This document shows, piece by piece, positions 33,648-40,863 of a stretch of 43,715 nt of DNA. Made by a program: the position numbers and the translations under genes. The notes beneath the pieces are model-generated. The model saw nothing but the letters and a program-made list of their open reading frames with translations, was not told where the DNA came from and ran no database searches. Position 1 is the first letter of the stretch; each line of letters begins with the position of its first letter. Source of the DNA: CAZQHK01 sp964593455 (GTDB taxonomy: Bacteria > Muiribacteriota > CAYSPT01); NCBI GenBank assembly GCA_964593455.1, contig CAZQHK010000036.1:1-43715 (forward strand), given 5' to 3'.

Positions 33648-34319
33648 GTGAATATGTTGGATATCCTCCGACGGGCTTGCGGTGCCGGCGCTCAATTTAC
33701 CGGAATACAAGCGCTTTTTCAACGGCCGGGCGGGAAACTCGTTTCAGGGCCGGAAAGCAGCATGTTGTCTCCATGCGAAGGAGTGGTTCAGGAGATCGGG
33801 CTGGTGAATACCCAACAGCCGATAGCTGGAAAACCGATATTAGCCAAGCCGCGCCTCCTTGATCTCAAAGCTCTTCTTGGAAACACCGAGGCGGCCGGAC
33901 TGGCCGAAGATGGAGAATACATTACTATTTACCTGGCTCCCTGGCATCTGCACTATGTTTTATTCCCCTTTTCCGGAACATGTACGGTCTGCCGGTATTT
34001 ACCGGGCCGTTGCCGGCCACTGTTCCTGTGCCAGGGATCTGAAGTTAAAAATGAGAGACTGGTTACTTGTATCGATACCGAACAGGGATTTCCCGCCGCT
34101 GTTATTATGATCGGATCGTTCCTGGTGTCCAGCCTGACTGCCGTATGCTCTGCCGGCGAAAACTACCGGCTTGGCGATCATCTGGGAACCTTCGGACTGG
34201 GCTCAACAGTGGTGGTGGTTACGCCACCGGGCCGGGTAGGATTCAAGGTGCAGCCGGGTGATAAGCTCACACCGGGCGAGCTGATTGCGGTTTTCCGGGA
34301 GACTATTGATGAAAGATGA
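33648..34319 (+). CDS. Phosphatidylserine decarboxylase-like protein with altered catalytic residues
   Basis: A 223-residue protein of the short PSD family, which makes phosphatidylethanolamine and cleaves itself at LGS to form a pyruvoyl group. The self-cleavage motif is kept: FGLGSTVVV with Ser186. Others are altered. The PADG motif reads SPCEG (Glu44 for Asp). The YHRVH.P segment reads LHYVLFP, so the second, catalytic His aligns with Leu105 while the first is His102; His100 is nearby. It may be inactive, use another histidine, or act on another lipid. The start is GTG, or ATG at 33654, after GGGGAG. It overlaps a small membrane-protein gene. Confidence 0.68.
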   Translation: MNMLDILRRACGAGAQFTGIQALFQRPGGKLVSGPESSMLSPCEGVVQEIGLVNTQQPIAGKPILAKPRLLDLKALLGNTEAAGLAEDGEYITIYLAPWHLHYVLFPFSGTCTVCRYLPGRCRPLFLCQGSEVKNERLVTCIDTEQGFPAAVIMIGSFLVSSLTAVCSAGENYRLGDHLGTFGLGSTVVVVTPPGRVGFKVQPGDKLTPGELIAVFRETIDER

Positions 34320-34731
34320 GTCAAAAACGTTTTTGGGCAGTGCGGTGCTGCTGGCACTAACACTGGGAATCTGGCGCTGGCTCGCCAGGCGGGTCGGATT
34401 TCTGTCCGGCTTCAGCGTGTCCCTGGGAAGCGCTTCTACGTTTTTAACCAGACCCCAGGACCCGAGCGGCGCCCTGTTCGCCTCGATATGGCTGGCCTTG
34501 ATATCTTTGATCGGTTATTTGGCGGGGTTTCTCATTTCTCTTCCGTTTCATTCGTGCAAATGTTCCCGTTGGATACCCGAAGCTTGCCTGCTGATTTTTT
34601 TCCATCACGAACTGTTACGGTTCCACCGGATTGAAACCCGGGATAAGCACATTCGATTTCCTCATTTGCTCTTTTGCTCTCTCGCTGCCGCAGCATTGTG
34701 GAACATTCTCATCCCGGCAGACGATACATAA
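34309..34731 (+). CDS. Small membrane protein, function unknown
   Basis: A 140-residue protein with about three hydrophobic segments (FLGSAVLLALTLGIW, SIWLALISLIGYLAGFLISLP, and one near the C-terminus, LFCSLAAAALWNILI) and an intervening FHSCKC and HHELLRFHRIE stretch. I do not recognise a family. It occupies the place where a CDP-alcohol phosphotransferase (PssA) often follows psd, but the CDP-alcohol signature is absent. The ATG at 34309 overlaps the PSD-like gene by 11 bp and follows GGGAG, so translation is probably coupled. Confidence 0.55.
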   Translation: MKDESKTFLGSAVLLALTLGIWRWLARRVGFLSGFSVSLGSASTFLTRPQDPSGALFASIWLALISLIGYLAGFLISLPFHSCKCSRWIPEACLLIFFHHELLRFHRIETRDKHIRFPHLLFCSLAAAALWNILIPADDT

Positions 34732-34769
34732 CATTACTCTGACTCGCCTCGTCCATCCGACACAATCTA

Positions 34770-34798
34770 TTGACTTTTCAATCCACCAGGGTTAGAAT
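34770..34798 (+). promoter_or_regulatory. Sigma70-type promoter for RNase Y
   Basis: TTGACT (34770-34775), a 17 bp spacer and TAGAAT (34793-34798). A second, extended -10 element (TGTTATACT, 34814-34822) may give another start near 34829. Confidence 0.55.
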
Positions 34799-34820
34799 GA
34801 TTTCGCTGGAGACTGTTATA

Positions 34821-34847
34821 CTTTAGTGCGTGTTATGCACACTAAAG
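34821..34847 (+). promoter_or_regulatory. Leader hairpin upstream of RNase Y
   Basis: CTTTAGTG (34821-34828) pairs perfectly with CACTAAAG (34840-34847) around an 11-nt loop. It lies about 60 bp before the start of rny, downstream of the predicted promoter. No T-tract follows, so an operator or RNA-stability element is likelier than a terminator. Confidence 0.4.
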
Positions 34848-34906
34848 TTGGTTTCCCCTAAGAGATGAATTTCTACACGCTCTTTGAAAATTGAATATAG
34901 TAGGGG

Positions 34907-36472
34907 GTGATAACGATTGATTCACTAACCTGGATAGTAGTTTCCGGTATCGCCGGATTTATTCTCGGTGGTGCGATTATCTTTGCAGGAATCAAAGTCT
35001 TCTGGCGTAAACGTCTCGATGAGACAGAAGAGAAGACTAAAAGCATGATGACTGAAGCTGAACGCGAAATAGCGATTCAGAAACGCGAACTCGAAGTAGA
35101 AATGAAGGACTTCCAGACAAAACTCCGCAAGGAATTTGAAGTTAAATTCAAGCAGGAGACTAACGATAAGCGGCAAGAGATCAAGAAGCAAGAAAAGCGG
35201 TTACTTCAACGTGAAACCAAAATCGAGTCGAAACTGGATCATTTGGAGAATCAGAGTCGACGTCTTCTGAATAATGAGCGAGAATTGCTCAAACAGAAGG
35301 AAGAGTTGGACACGATCAAAGATGAGCAGCTCAAGAAGTTGGAAAAGATCTCTCGGCTGACTTCCGAACAGGCTCGGGAGCTTTTGATGAAACACCTGGA
35401 AGAAGATTTACAGTATGAGATCGCGCTGAAGATAAAAAACATCGAAGATAGAGCTCGCGAGGCTGCTGAAAAAAAAGCTAAGGGGATAATAACCCTGGCT
35501 ATCGAACGTTGTGCCATGGAACAGGTTGTAGAGTCGATCGTGTCGGTAGTTAACCTGCCGAACGAAGAAATGAAAGGTAGAATCATTGGACGAGAAGGTA
35601 GGAATATCAGAACTCTCGAGCGGTTGACCGGAGTGAACGTCATTATTGACGATACTCCCGAGGCAGTTGTCTTGTCCGGTTTCAATCCGGTGAGACGGCA
35701 AATAGCACGAATAGCGCTGGAGAAGTTGATTGCTGACGGGCGGATTCATCCCGGGCGGATTGAAGATCTGGTAGTGAAAGCGAAAGCTGAAGTCGACAAA
35801 ACCATTAAGGAGATCGGTGAGCAGATCGTTCTTGATTTGGGTATTCGGAGTTTGCATCCGGATATAATCTTCAAGCTTGGCCGCCTTCATTTCCGGACCA
35901 GCTATGGACAGAACGTTCTTCAACATTCAAAAGAAGTAGCGTATCTGGCCGCAATTATGGCTGCGGAAATCGGCATTGAAGTCGAGACCTGCAAACGGTC
36001 CGGGTTGCTCCATGATATCGGCAAGGCCTTCGATCATGATGTAGAAGGTTCTCACGCTGAGATCGGAGCTAACTTCATCAAAAAACTTGGAGAATCTCCC
36101 CGGGTTGTGGACGCCGTGAAGAGTCACCATGACACCACTAGACCGGAGGGTATCGAAGCGGTTCTGATTCAGGTTGCCGATTCAATATCAGCAGCCAGGT
36201 CAGGCGCGCGCAGGGAAACCCTTGATTCTTATATCAAACGCCTTGAGGCCCTGGAAAACATCGCAAACAGCTTCAAAGGGGTGGATAAAACATTCGCCAT
36301 CCAGGCCGGCCGTGAAATACGGATTCTGGTTTCCTCTAACAAAGTGGATGATGTGATGGCCGTTAAGCTGTCACGTGACATTGCCCGGAAAATAGAATCG
36401 CAGCTTGAATATCCCGGGCAGATTAAAGTAACGGTGATACGCGAAGTGAGATCCGTCGAATACGCAAAATAG
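34907..36472 (+). CDS. rny: Ribonuclease Y
   Basis: The membrane-anchored endoribonuclease that starts mRNA decay, about 520 residues, normal length. Order: an N-terminal membrane helix (IVVSGIAGFILGGAIIFAG), a long charged coiled coil (about 40-205), a KH domain with GRIIGREGRNIRTLERLTGVNVIIDDTPE, and an HD domain with HSKEVAYLAAIMAAEIG, LLHDIGKAFDHD and KSHHDT. The frame opens at GTG 34907, but this GTG lies inside GGGGGTGAT, which matches the extended Shine-Dalgarno GGAGGTGAT. The real start is probably the ATT at 34916, correctly spaced after it. A terminator follows at 36505-36536. Confidence 0.95.
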   Translation: MITIDSLTWIVVSGIAGFILGGAIIFAGIKVFWRKRLDETEEKTKSMMTEAEREIAIQKRELEVEMKDFQTKLRKEFEVKFKQETNDKRQEIKKQEKRLLQRETKIESKLDHLENQSRRLLNNERELLKQKEELDTIKDEQLKKLEKISRLTSEQARELLMKHLEEDLQYEIALKIKNIEDRAREAAEKKAKGIITLAIERCAMEQVVESIVSVVNLPNEEMKGRIIGREGRNIRTLERLTGVNVIIDDTPEAVVLSGFNPVRRQIARIALEKLIADGRIHPGRIEDLVVKAKAEVDKTIKEIGEQIVLDLGIRSLHPDIIFKLGRLHFRTSYGQNVLQHSKEVAYLAAIMAAEIGIEVETCKRSGLLHDIGKAFDHDVEGSHAEIGANFIKKLGESPRVVDAVKSHHDTTRPEGIEAVLIQVADSISAARSGARRETLDSYIKRLEALENIANSFKGVDKTFAIQAGREIRILVSSNKVDDVMAVKLSRDIARKIESQLEYPGQIKVTVIREVRSVEYAK

Positions 36473-36504
36473 TTCGTCGACTCACTTCATGATGAAAAGA
36501 TGAA

Positions 36505-36536
36505 AAAAGGCGTCCTTCTGATGAAGGACGCCTTTT
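36505..36536. terminator. Bidirectional rho-independent terminator
   Basis: AAAAGGCGTCCTTC and GAAGGACGCCTTTT form a 14 bp perfect stem around TGAT. T-tracts are present on both strands, so it can end rny and the convergent Nudix/TPR operon. Confidence 0.9.
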
Positions 36537-36549
36537 AGTTTTGTCCGAA

Positions 36550-36966
36550 CTACTTCAATAATACGCAGCCGGCATCGGTGAGAATGACAGCATGGTCGAA
36601 AGCTATATCTTGCGGTCTGATGAGACCGATACTGACCCACTCGGCCGCGGCGGCGTCACTGCCGGCCTGCAGAGTTCCGCAGCTCGGAACACCTGTGAAG
36701 ACGACACTCACGGTGTGTCCACGCGGGTCACGGTCAGGCCGGGAGTATACACCGAGCAGTCCGGTAAGTTTGACAGATAAACCGGTTTCTTCCCTGGTTT
36801 CCCGGACTGCTGCCGCTTCCACGGTTTCCCCTATCTCGACGAATCCCCCGGGCAAAGCCCATTTCCCACGATAAGGCGGATGGCCGCGTTTGATCAAGAG
36901 GACCTGGTTTTCATTGTGTAGTACCGTGTCAACGGCCAGAAGAGGAGTTTTCGGAATCGGGCTCAA
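36550..36966 (-). CDS. Nudix hydrolase
   Basis: A 138-residue Nudix enzyme that cleaves nucleoside diphosphates linked to another group. The Nudix box at residues 41-63 is complete (G-x5-E-x7-RE-T-REE-T-GL). LGVYSRPDRDPRGHTVSVVF after it resembles ADP-ribose pyrophosphatase relatives, so ADP-ribose is a likely but unproved substrate. The TTG start has GGGAG 6 nt upstream, inside the TPR gene, which it overlaps by 38 bp. It is co-transcribed with that gene from the promoter at 37664-37693 and ends at the shared terminator. Confidence 0.85.
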   Translation of the reverse strand: MSPIPKTPLLAVDTVLHNENQVLLIKRGHPPYRGKWALPGGFVEIGETVEAAAVRETREETGLSVKLTGLLGVYSRPDRDPRGHTVSVVFTGVPSCGTLQAGSDAAAAEWVSIGLIRPQDIAFDHAVILTDAGCVLLK

Positions 36967-37639
36967 TAATATCTCCCTTCTGAAGGGCTTCGAGAGTTTT
37001 CGCCAGTTTCAAATAGATAATCGGGTCATCAGGATGATGTTTGATCCCTTTCCTCAATATTTCCAGTGCTTGATCAAACTTGCCTTGATCAAAAAGACAT
37101 GTTCCAAGCACCGTATGCGCCCCGTCAAGGTCCGGTTTGAGGAGGATGGCTTTTTTCAGGCAAAGACTTGCTTCGGGTGACTTATTGAGAATGAGCAGAT
37201 TTTTACCGAGCAGAAAATAGGCTTCCGCGAAGTTCGGTTGAAGTTTCACTGCTGCCTTTAGATGGGTAATCGATTCTTCGTGCCGGTCCAGCGCTGCCAA
37301 AGACTGCCCTAGACGATAGTATCCGGGGGCAAACCGGGGTACAACCCTTATCAGCTCGGTAAAGTTGATAACCGCTTTGTCTAACTTTCCTTTTTTCAAC
37401 AGCTTGAGTCCGCTGTAAACCAGAGCACCACCATGGCTTCCCCGTATTTTTTTTTCCCGATGGGCGAGTGAATAGTGTTTGCCCATACGGGCTTTGATTT
37501 TCTCTACCGGAAAAGCGCGCCGCAGAGCAAAGAAAATAACGATTGCCAGAACCAGGTTGACCGTCAAGCGCAAGGTCTCTCCACGGAAAACACGGCGGGT
37601 TTTCTTGACCTGTTTCGGTTTTTCAGAATTAGCTTCCAT
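36929..37639 (-). CDS. Membrane-anchored TPR protein
   Basis: About 236 residues: a basic N-terminus, one membrane helix (LTVNLVLAIVIFFALRRAF), then four TPRs (VYSGLKLLKKGKLDKAVINFTE, YYRLGQSLAALDRHEESITHLKAA, YFLLGKNLLILNKSPEASLCLKKA, HTVLGTCLFDQGKFDQALEILRKG). The ATG at 37639 is chosen because the longer frame begins on the TTGACT -35 box at 37693. It shares a transcript with the Nudix gene. Partner proteins are unknown. Confidence 0.75.
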   Translation of the reverse strand: MEANSEKPKQVKKTRRVFRGETLRLTVNLVLAIVIFFALRRAFPVEKIKARMGKHYSLAHREKKIRGSHGGALVYSGLKLLKKGKLDKAVINFTELIRVVPRFAPGYYRLGQSLAALDRHEESITHLKAAVKLQPNFAEAYFLLGKNLLILNKSPEASLCLKKAILLKPDLDGAHTVLGTCLFDQGKFDQALEILRKGIKHHPDDPIIYLKLAKTLEALQKGDIIEPDSENSSSGR

Positions 37640-37663
37640 AGTGGCCTTACGTTTTCCACTTGC

Positions 37664-37693
37664 ACTATAGTGCAGGATCGGGGAATTAGTCAA
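37664..37693 (-). promoter_or_regulatory. Sigma70-type promoter of the TPR-Nudix operon
   Basis: Minus-strand TTGACT (37693-37688), an 18 bp spacer and TATAGT (37669-37664), with a start near 37657, about 18 nt before the ATG. Confidence 0.6.
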
Positions 37694-37769
37694 GCCGCGG
37701 TCTTCGCAACTGGTTCCTTTAAGCCTGGCTGGGTTGTTTTATTGAGGCTCATAGGAAGATGCTCCGCCT

Positions 37770-37912
37770 TATATAGGTTTGGTTACGAGTGTCCTCCTGC
37801 ACTCTGGCTGTTTGCTTTGCAAAGGCGCAGAGCTCATAGGAGCGTTGTTGTTGGAGGGGAGGGGAAACTCGTTGCTGGTGGAAAGGCGACGGGAAAGCAT
37901 GGTTTTTAGTGT
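37770..37912. repeat. Hairpin-bearing intergenic repeat, copy 2 of 3
   Basis: This lies in a 560 bp gene-free stretch. The core CTCTGGCTGTTTGC...GCGCAGAGCTCATAG folds with CTCTG/CAGAG outside and CTTTGCAAAG inside. It ends in GGCGACGGGAAAGCATGG, matching GACGACGGGAAAGTGTGG of copy 3 at about 38133-38150. Compared with copy 3 it has an insertion of about 30 bp after the hairpin. Confidence 0.5.
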
Positions 37913-38049
37913 GACACAAGGGCGGGACGGATAGACCTTGTTACTGGACAATGTCGCAAGATGTGTAGGATCAGACAGGCGTCATAGGGTCCTTTTTCTA
38001 CACTTTTACTTATTATCTCAAGCTCAAGCTTTCTATACGTTGCTTTTCT

Positions 38050-38150
38050 TTATTCGTGGCCGCTTACGGAGGTCGTTCTTCGCTCGGCTGTTCGCTGAAG
38101 CGAAAGCGCCGAGCTTAGCGAAGTGCTGGAGAGACGACGGGAAAGTGTGG
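38050..38150. repeat. Hairpin-bearing intergenic repeat, copy 3 of 3
   Basis: The core hairpin has CTTCG/CGAAG and CTCGGC/GCCGAG outside and TTCGCT-GA-AGCGAA inside (about 38078-38123). It aligns with copy 2 about 270 bp away. The paired bases differ together (CTCGG/CCGAG against CTCTG/CAGAG), so structure is kept. I see no gene in 37694-38253; apart from this and copy 2 it holds only the promoter at 38180. Confidence 0.5.
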
Positions 38151-38179
38151 TTGCCGATGTAGATATGTCATGAGATATG

Positions 38180-38208
38180 TTGACATCATAAACCTTCTGG
38201 CTTAGACT
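38180..38208 (+). promoter_or_regulatory. Sigma70-type promoter for the DUF1232-TPR operon
   Basis: TTGACA (38180-38185), a 17 bp spacer and TAGACT (38203-38208), 46 nt before the ATG at 38254. Confidence 0.65.
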
Positions 38209-38253
38209 GAGAGAAATGCGTTAATTCATGTCAAAATAAGGAGGAATTATATT

Positions 38254-38670
38254 ATGAGCCCCACGCTCGAAGAAAATATCCAGCAGATGGTTGCTCAATA
38301 TACCGGGATGCTGGTCAAAGCCCTGAAGTCCGGCGAATTGGGATCTGAAGCGCACCACGCCGTTCTCGGAGCGCTCCATTACTTGATTGATCCGTCTGAT
38401 CTCATACCCGACGATGTTCCAAACATCGGTCTCCTGGACGACTTGTATGTCCTTCTGGCCGCTGGTGGGCATCTGCTCGATATCGGCTTTAATTTGGGAA
38501 TCAGCCCGGCTGAACACCAGTCAAACGAGGCTGGTATAGAGAACAAGAAGGGACTGCTTTACGGATCGGTACCCGATGTATCCATTCAGGCTCTGGCTCT
38601 GACAGGGAAACGGGTGCAGGAAAAAGAAGCTGAAATCATCCGGAGTATTGAATCGGACTCTTTCCTCTGA
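38254..38670 (+). CDS. DUF1232 (YkvA-like) protein
   Basis: A 138-residue protein of the DUF1232 family. The signature is ALHYLIDPSDLIPDDVPNIG followed by LLDDLYVLLAAG (about 40-72). The family is widespread and uncharacterised; members are often predicted to touch the membrane. The rest is hydrophilic and helical. AAGGAGG lies about 10 nt before the ATG. It is first in a two-gene operon with a TPR lipoprotein. Confidence 0.8.
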   Translation: MSPTLEENIQQMVAQYTGMLVKALKSGELGSEAHHAVLGALHYLIDPSDLIPDDVPNIGLLDDLYVLLAAGGHLLDIGFNLGISPAEHQSNEAGIENKKGLLYGSVPDVSIQALALTGKRVQEKEAEIIRSIESDSFL

Positions 38671-38697
38671 ATATAGCCTCACGATGGGGTGAAAACT

Positions 38698-39510
38698 TTG
38701 TTTCGATTATCGATTGTAGCTGCACTCATTCTTTTCCTGTCGCTTACCGCTGGATGTGCTCCTGGTAAGAAGAACCAATCTGTAAAAACCGCAGAAACAG
38801 CCGCCGAGTCACATGTTGTTGTTCCGGAATCAAACCTTCCAGGAATGATCTACGACGATAACGGACAGCGGGTGTTTGGAAGTGGAGAGTCTCTACAAGA
38901 TCAAATTACAAAATGGAATAAATTTCTGGAAGATAATCCGAAAAACGCTCTCGCACACAACCAACTTGGTTTCGTCTATTACCGCGTGGGAGAGTACGGA
39001 CTCGCTATCACTGAATTTGAAACAGCTATCGAGATAGAGCAAAATTTTCCGGAAGCCCACTGTAATCTCGGTCTCGTCTATTTCAATCTCAATCGCTACC
39101 AGTTGGCAGCCAACTACTTCGAAAAAGCCGTCGAGCTGAAACCTGATATGGCGGATGCTTACTCCAGTCTCGGACATATCTACCAACTTACAGGCCAGGA
39201 CGATCTGGCCCGACAGCGACTGGACAAAGCCCTGGAACTCAATCCATCTTTCGCCCTGGGTTACAACAACCTGGGGCTTTTGGAGAGGAAAGCGGGAGAA
39301 CTGGACAAAGCCAGGAACTGTTTTATCAAAGCCATCGAACTGCAACCGACGATGTCCCCAGCCTATTTCAACCTGGCCCATATTTACCTGCAACAGGGAA
39401 TGACCAAAGAAGCTGAAATGGAACTGAGAAAATGCCTTGAAGTGGAACCGGGTCACGTACATGCTCAGAAACTACTACTGCAAATGGGGTTGCTTCCGGG
39501 AGTGCGGTAG
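38698..39510 (+). CDS. TPR-repeat lipoprotein
   Basis: A 270-residue lipoprotein with signal LSIVAALILFLSLTAGC, whose lipobox LTAGC gives the acylated cysteine at about residue 20. Then comes a linker and about five TPRs (HNQLGFVYYRVGEYGLAITEFETA, HCNLGLVYFNLNRYQLAANYFEKA, YSSLGHIYQLTGQDDLARQRLDKA and others). I prefer the TTG at 38698: GGGGTGA lies just upstream at normal spacing, and the GTG at 38689 is part of that ribosome-binding site. It is probably an outer-membrane lipoprotein resembling PilF-type factors; that role is inferred only from TPRs plus lipobox. Confidence 0.78.
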   Translation: MFRLSIVAALILFLSLTAGCAPGKKNQSVKTAETAAESHVVVPESNLPGMIYDDNGQRVFGSGESLQDQITKWNKFLEDNPKNALAHNQLGFVYYRVGEYGLAITEFETAIEIEQNFPEAHCNLGLVYFNLNRYQLAANYFEKAVELKPDMADAYSSLGHIYQLTGQDDLARQRLDKALELNPSFALGYNNLGLLERKAGELDKARNCFIKAIELQPTMSPAYFNLAHIYLQQGMTKEAEMELRKCLEVEPGHVHAQKLLLQMGLLPGVR

Positions 39511-39517
39511 CCGGCTG

Positions 39518-39535
39518 TTGAATTTTCCGGGTTAA
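39518..39535. repeat. Solo end resembling the inverted-repeat elements
   Basis: TTGAATTTTCCGGGTTAA matches the right end of the element at 40169-40186 (GTGAAATATCCGGGTTAA) at 15 of 18 positions, and its TTA is the stop codon of the minus-strand gene at 39532. No partner end is seen within the short gap to the gene ending at 39510. Confidence 0.35.
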
Positions 39536-39852
39536 ACGGTGCTGGACTGCGCTCCCCGGCGGCGGGAAGCCCGGTACATCTCAAAATCGACAACTTTTTT
39601 ATCGTCAGGGACCTGGTCAACCCAGTTAACCTCGTTGTTCAAAATGCGGATGATGTCTTTGAACGACCGCATCCCCATAAAAGAAGCGGTTTTGATAGCG
39701 TTGTACACTTTAGTCGTGCCGTAGCTCATACACAGAAATTCTACCACCTTGAGCTCCTCATCCAATACATAGGGATTAAATCCCCCTTGAGCAATACGCC
39801 TGGAATATATGGATTTTAAATAGGAGTCCCAAACCTTCTCGAAACTTACCAT
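39532..39852 (-). CDS. Small helical protein, function unknown
   Basis: About 106 residues, starting MVSFEKVWDSYLKSIY and mostly helical (DEELKVVEFLCMSYG, TTKVYNAIKTASFMGMRSFKDIIRILNNEVNW), with a basic tail RASRRRG. The general pattern recalls DnaD-like or phage replication helices, but I would not assign it. The ATG at 39852 has GGGAGGG 10 nt upstream; a GTG at 39960 opens the frame but has no ribosome-binding site. It stands alone between an inverted-repeat element and a solo element end. Confidence 0.45.
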   Translation of the reverse strand: MVSFEKVWDSYLKSIYSRRIAQGGFNPYVLDEELKVVEFLCMSYGTTKVYNAIKTASFMGMRSFKDIIRILNNEVNWVDQVPDDKKVVDFEMYRASRRRGAQSSTV

Positions 39853-39999
39853 CAGGTGGCGTCCCTCCCGTGCGTCCTTGGTTCTTGAAGTAACTGCAGT
39901 AGTTGTATCGGTAAGAATCGAATGAAATTTAGCGAGAAGATTTACCTGTTTTAAACACACAGAATTCAGAGACGTAGGAAGTGGAAAAAGGGGTACTCC

Positions 40000-40186
40000 T
40001 TAACCCGGATATTTCACGAGTTTCCGTAGTGAGGTCGCGGAGGTGCCTGCAAATTCAAGGCGTGCAACCGAGCCTTCCGCAGGCGTATCCTCTGCGATAC
40101 GTCGAGGACAGGCGACTGAGCACAACGCAGAAGATGCGGGTGCATCTGTGGCCGCAGCAGGAAAACTTGTGAAATATCCGGGTTAA
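40000..40186. mobile_element. MITE-like inverted-repeat element, copy 2
   Basis: Perfect 18 bp terminal inverted repeats, TTAACCCGGATATTTCAC (40000-40017) and its complement (40169-40186), with pairing that continues imperfectly for several more bases (CGAGTTTCC / GGAAAACTTG). Inside is a hairpin GCGTATC-CTCTGC-GATACGT (40083-40102), equivalent to that of copy 1 at 305-322 but with a compensatory T-A to C-G change. No coding frame. The right end supplies the TAA stop of the pseudopilin gene at 40183. With this, the stretch 39853-40182 is accounted for apart from about 150 bp in which I see nothing. Confidence 0.75.
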
Positions 40187-40806
40187 TGGTGAACGGGATT
40201 CCAGTGTGGTTGTTTGTTTCTGGCCCAGATGTAACGGATTGTCACATCGGAGTAAAGATCGACTTTTTTCCCCGCCCGGCCGGCACCTATATGTACCCTC
40301 ACCAACGAAACTTTCGCCCGGTGATCGCTGGGGTTGTCATCATATTCGAACTCCTTGAGACTAGCAGCATCATCATCATAATAGGCCCGAAACAAATCGG
40401 TTTCGATAGTCGGAAATTTCAACAGGGTATGGTTGCGGTCTTTTTCAAAACGGACCAGTATATCGTCACCGTCAGCACGTTTTTTAAGGACATAACCAAC
40501 TTTGTCGACACTGCCAAGCTGCAAGTATATGTCTGCTGCTCGGGAAAATCTCTCAAAAGAGATATTGGTCGGTTGGATCTCTTCGAAACGCTTAACGGCA
40601 CGCAGGTCCCGGATGATATATTCCATCGCGATCCGGGCCCGCTGTTGTAACGCAAGATCGACACTGTCATCAGCTTCGGTTTTTCGCGTAAGCAGATTGA
40701 ACGTAAAAATGATGCTGACTATTCCCACGGCCAGAACCATGACTATCATGATCTCTACAAACGTGAAACCACAAACACGCAGGTTCCGGGTACGGCGGCA
40801 GTTCAC
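40183..40806 (-). CDS. Prepilin-type minor pilin (PilW/GspJ-like)
   Basis: A 207-residue pseudopilin. The leader RRTRNLRVCG is followed by FTFVEIMIVMVLAVGIVSIIF, a canonical cleavage site and helix. The body (QQRARIAMEYIIRDLRAVKRF) has the helix-then-beta pattern of PilW/GspJ. The GTG start follows AAGGTG. It is the last gene of the prepilin-peptidase operon, 57 bp after the previous pseudopilin. Its stop codon is formed by the outer end of the inverted-repeat element at 40000-40186, so the last residues may differ from relatives. Confidence 0.8.
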   Translation of the reverse strand: MNCRRTRNLRVCGFTFVEIMIVMVLAVGIVSIIFTFNLLTRKTEADDSVDLALQQRARIAMEYIIRDLRAVKRFEEIQPTNISFERFSRAADIYLQLGSVDKVGYVLKKRADGDDILVRFEKDRNHTLLKFPTIETDLFRAYYDDDAASLKEFEYDDNPSDHRAKVSLVRVHIGAGRAGKKVDLYSDVTIRYIWARNKQPHWNPVHH

Positions 40807-40863
40807 CAGTTACCACACCTTTTCCACATTCGGTTAATAATTATAATACAGCACAATTATCGC

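Noticed and set aside
39961..40182. A small gene between the two minus-strand genes
   Set aside because: The only open frame is 63 codons, runs through the inverted-repeat element and lacks a ribosome-binding site.
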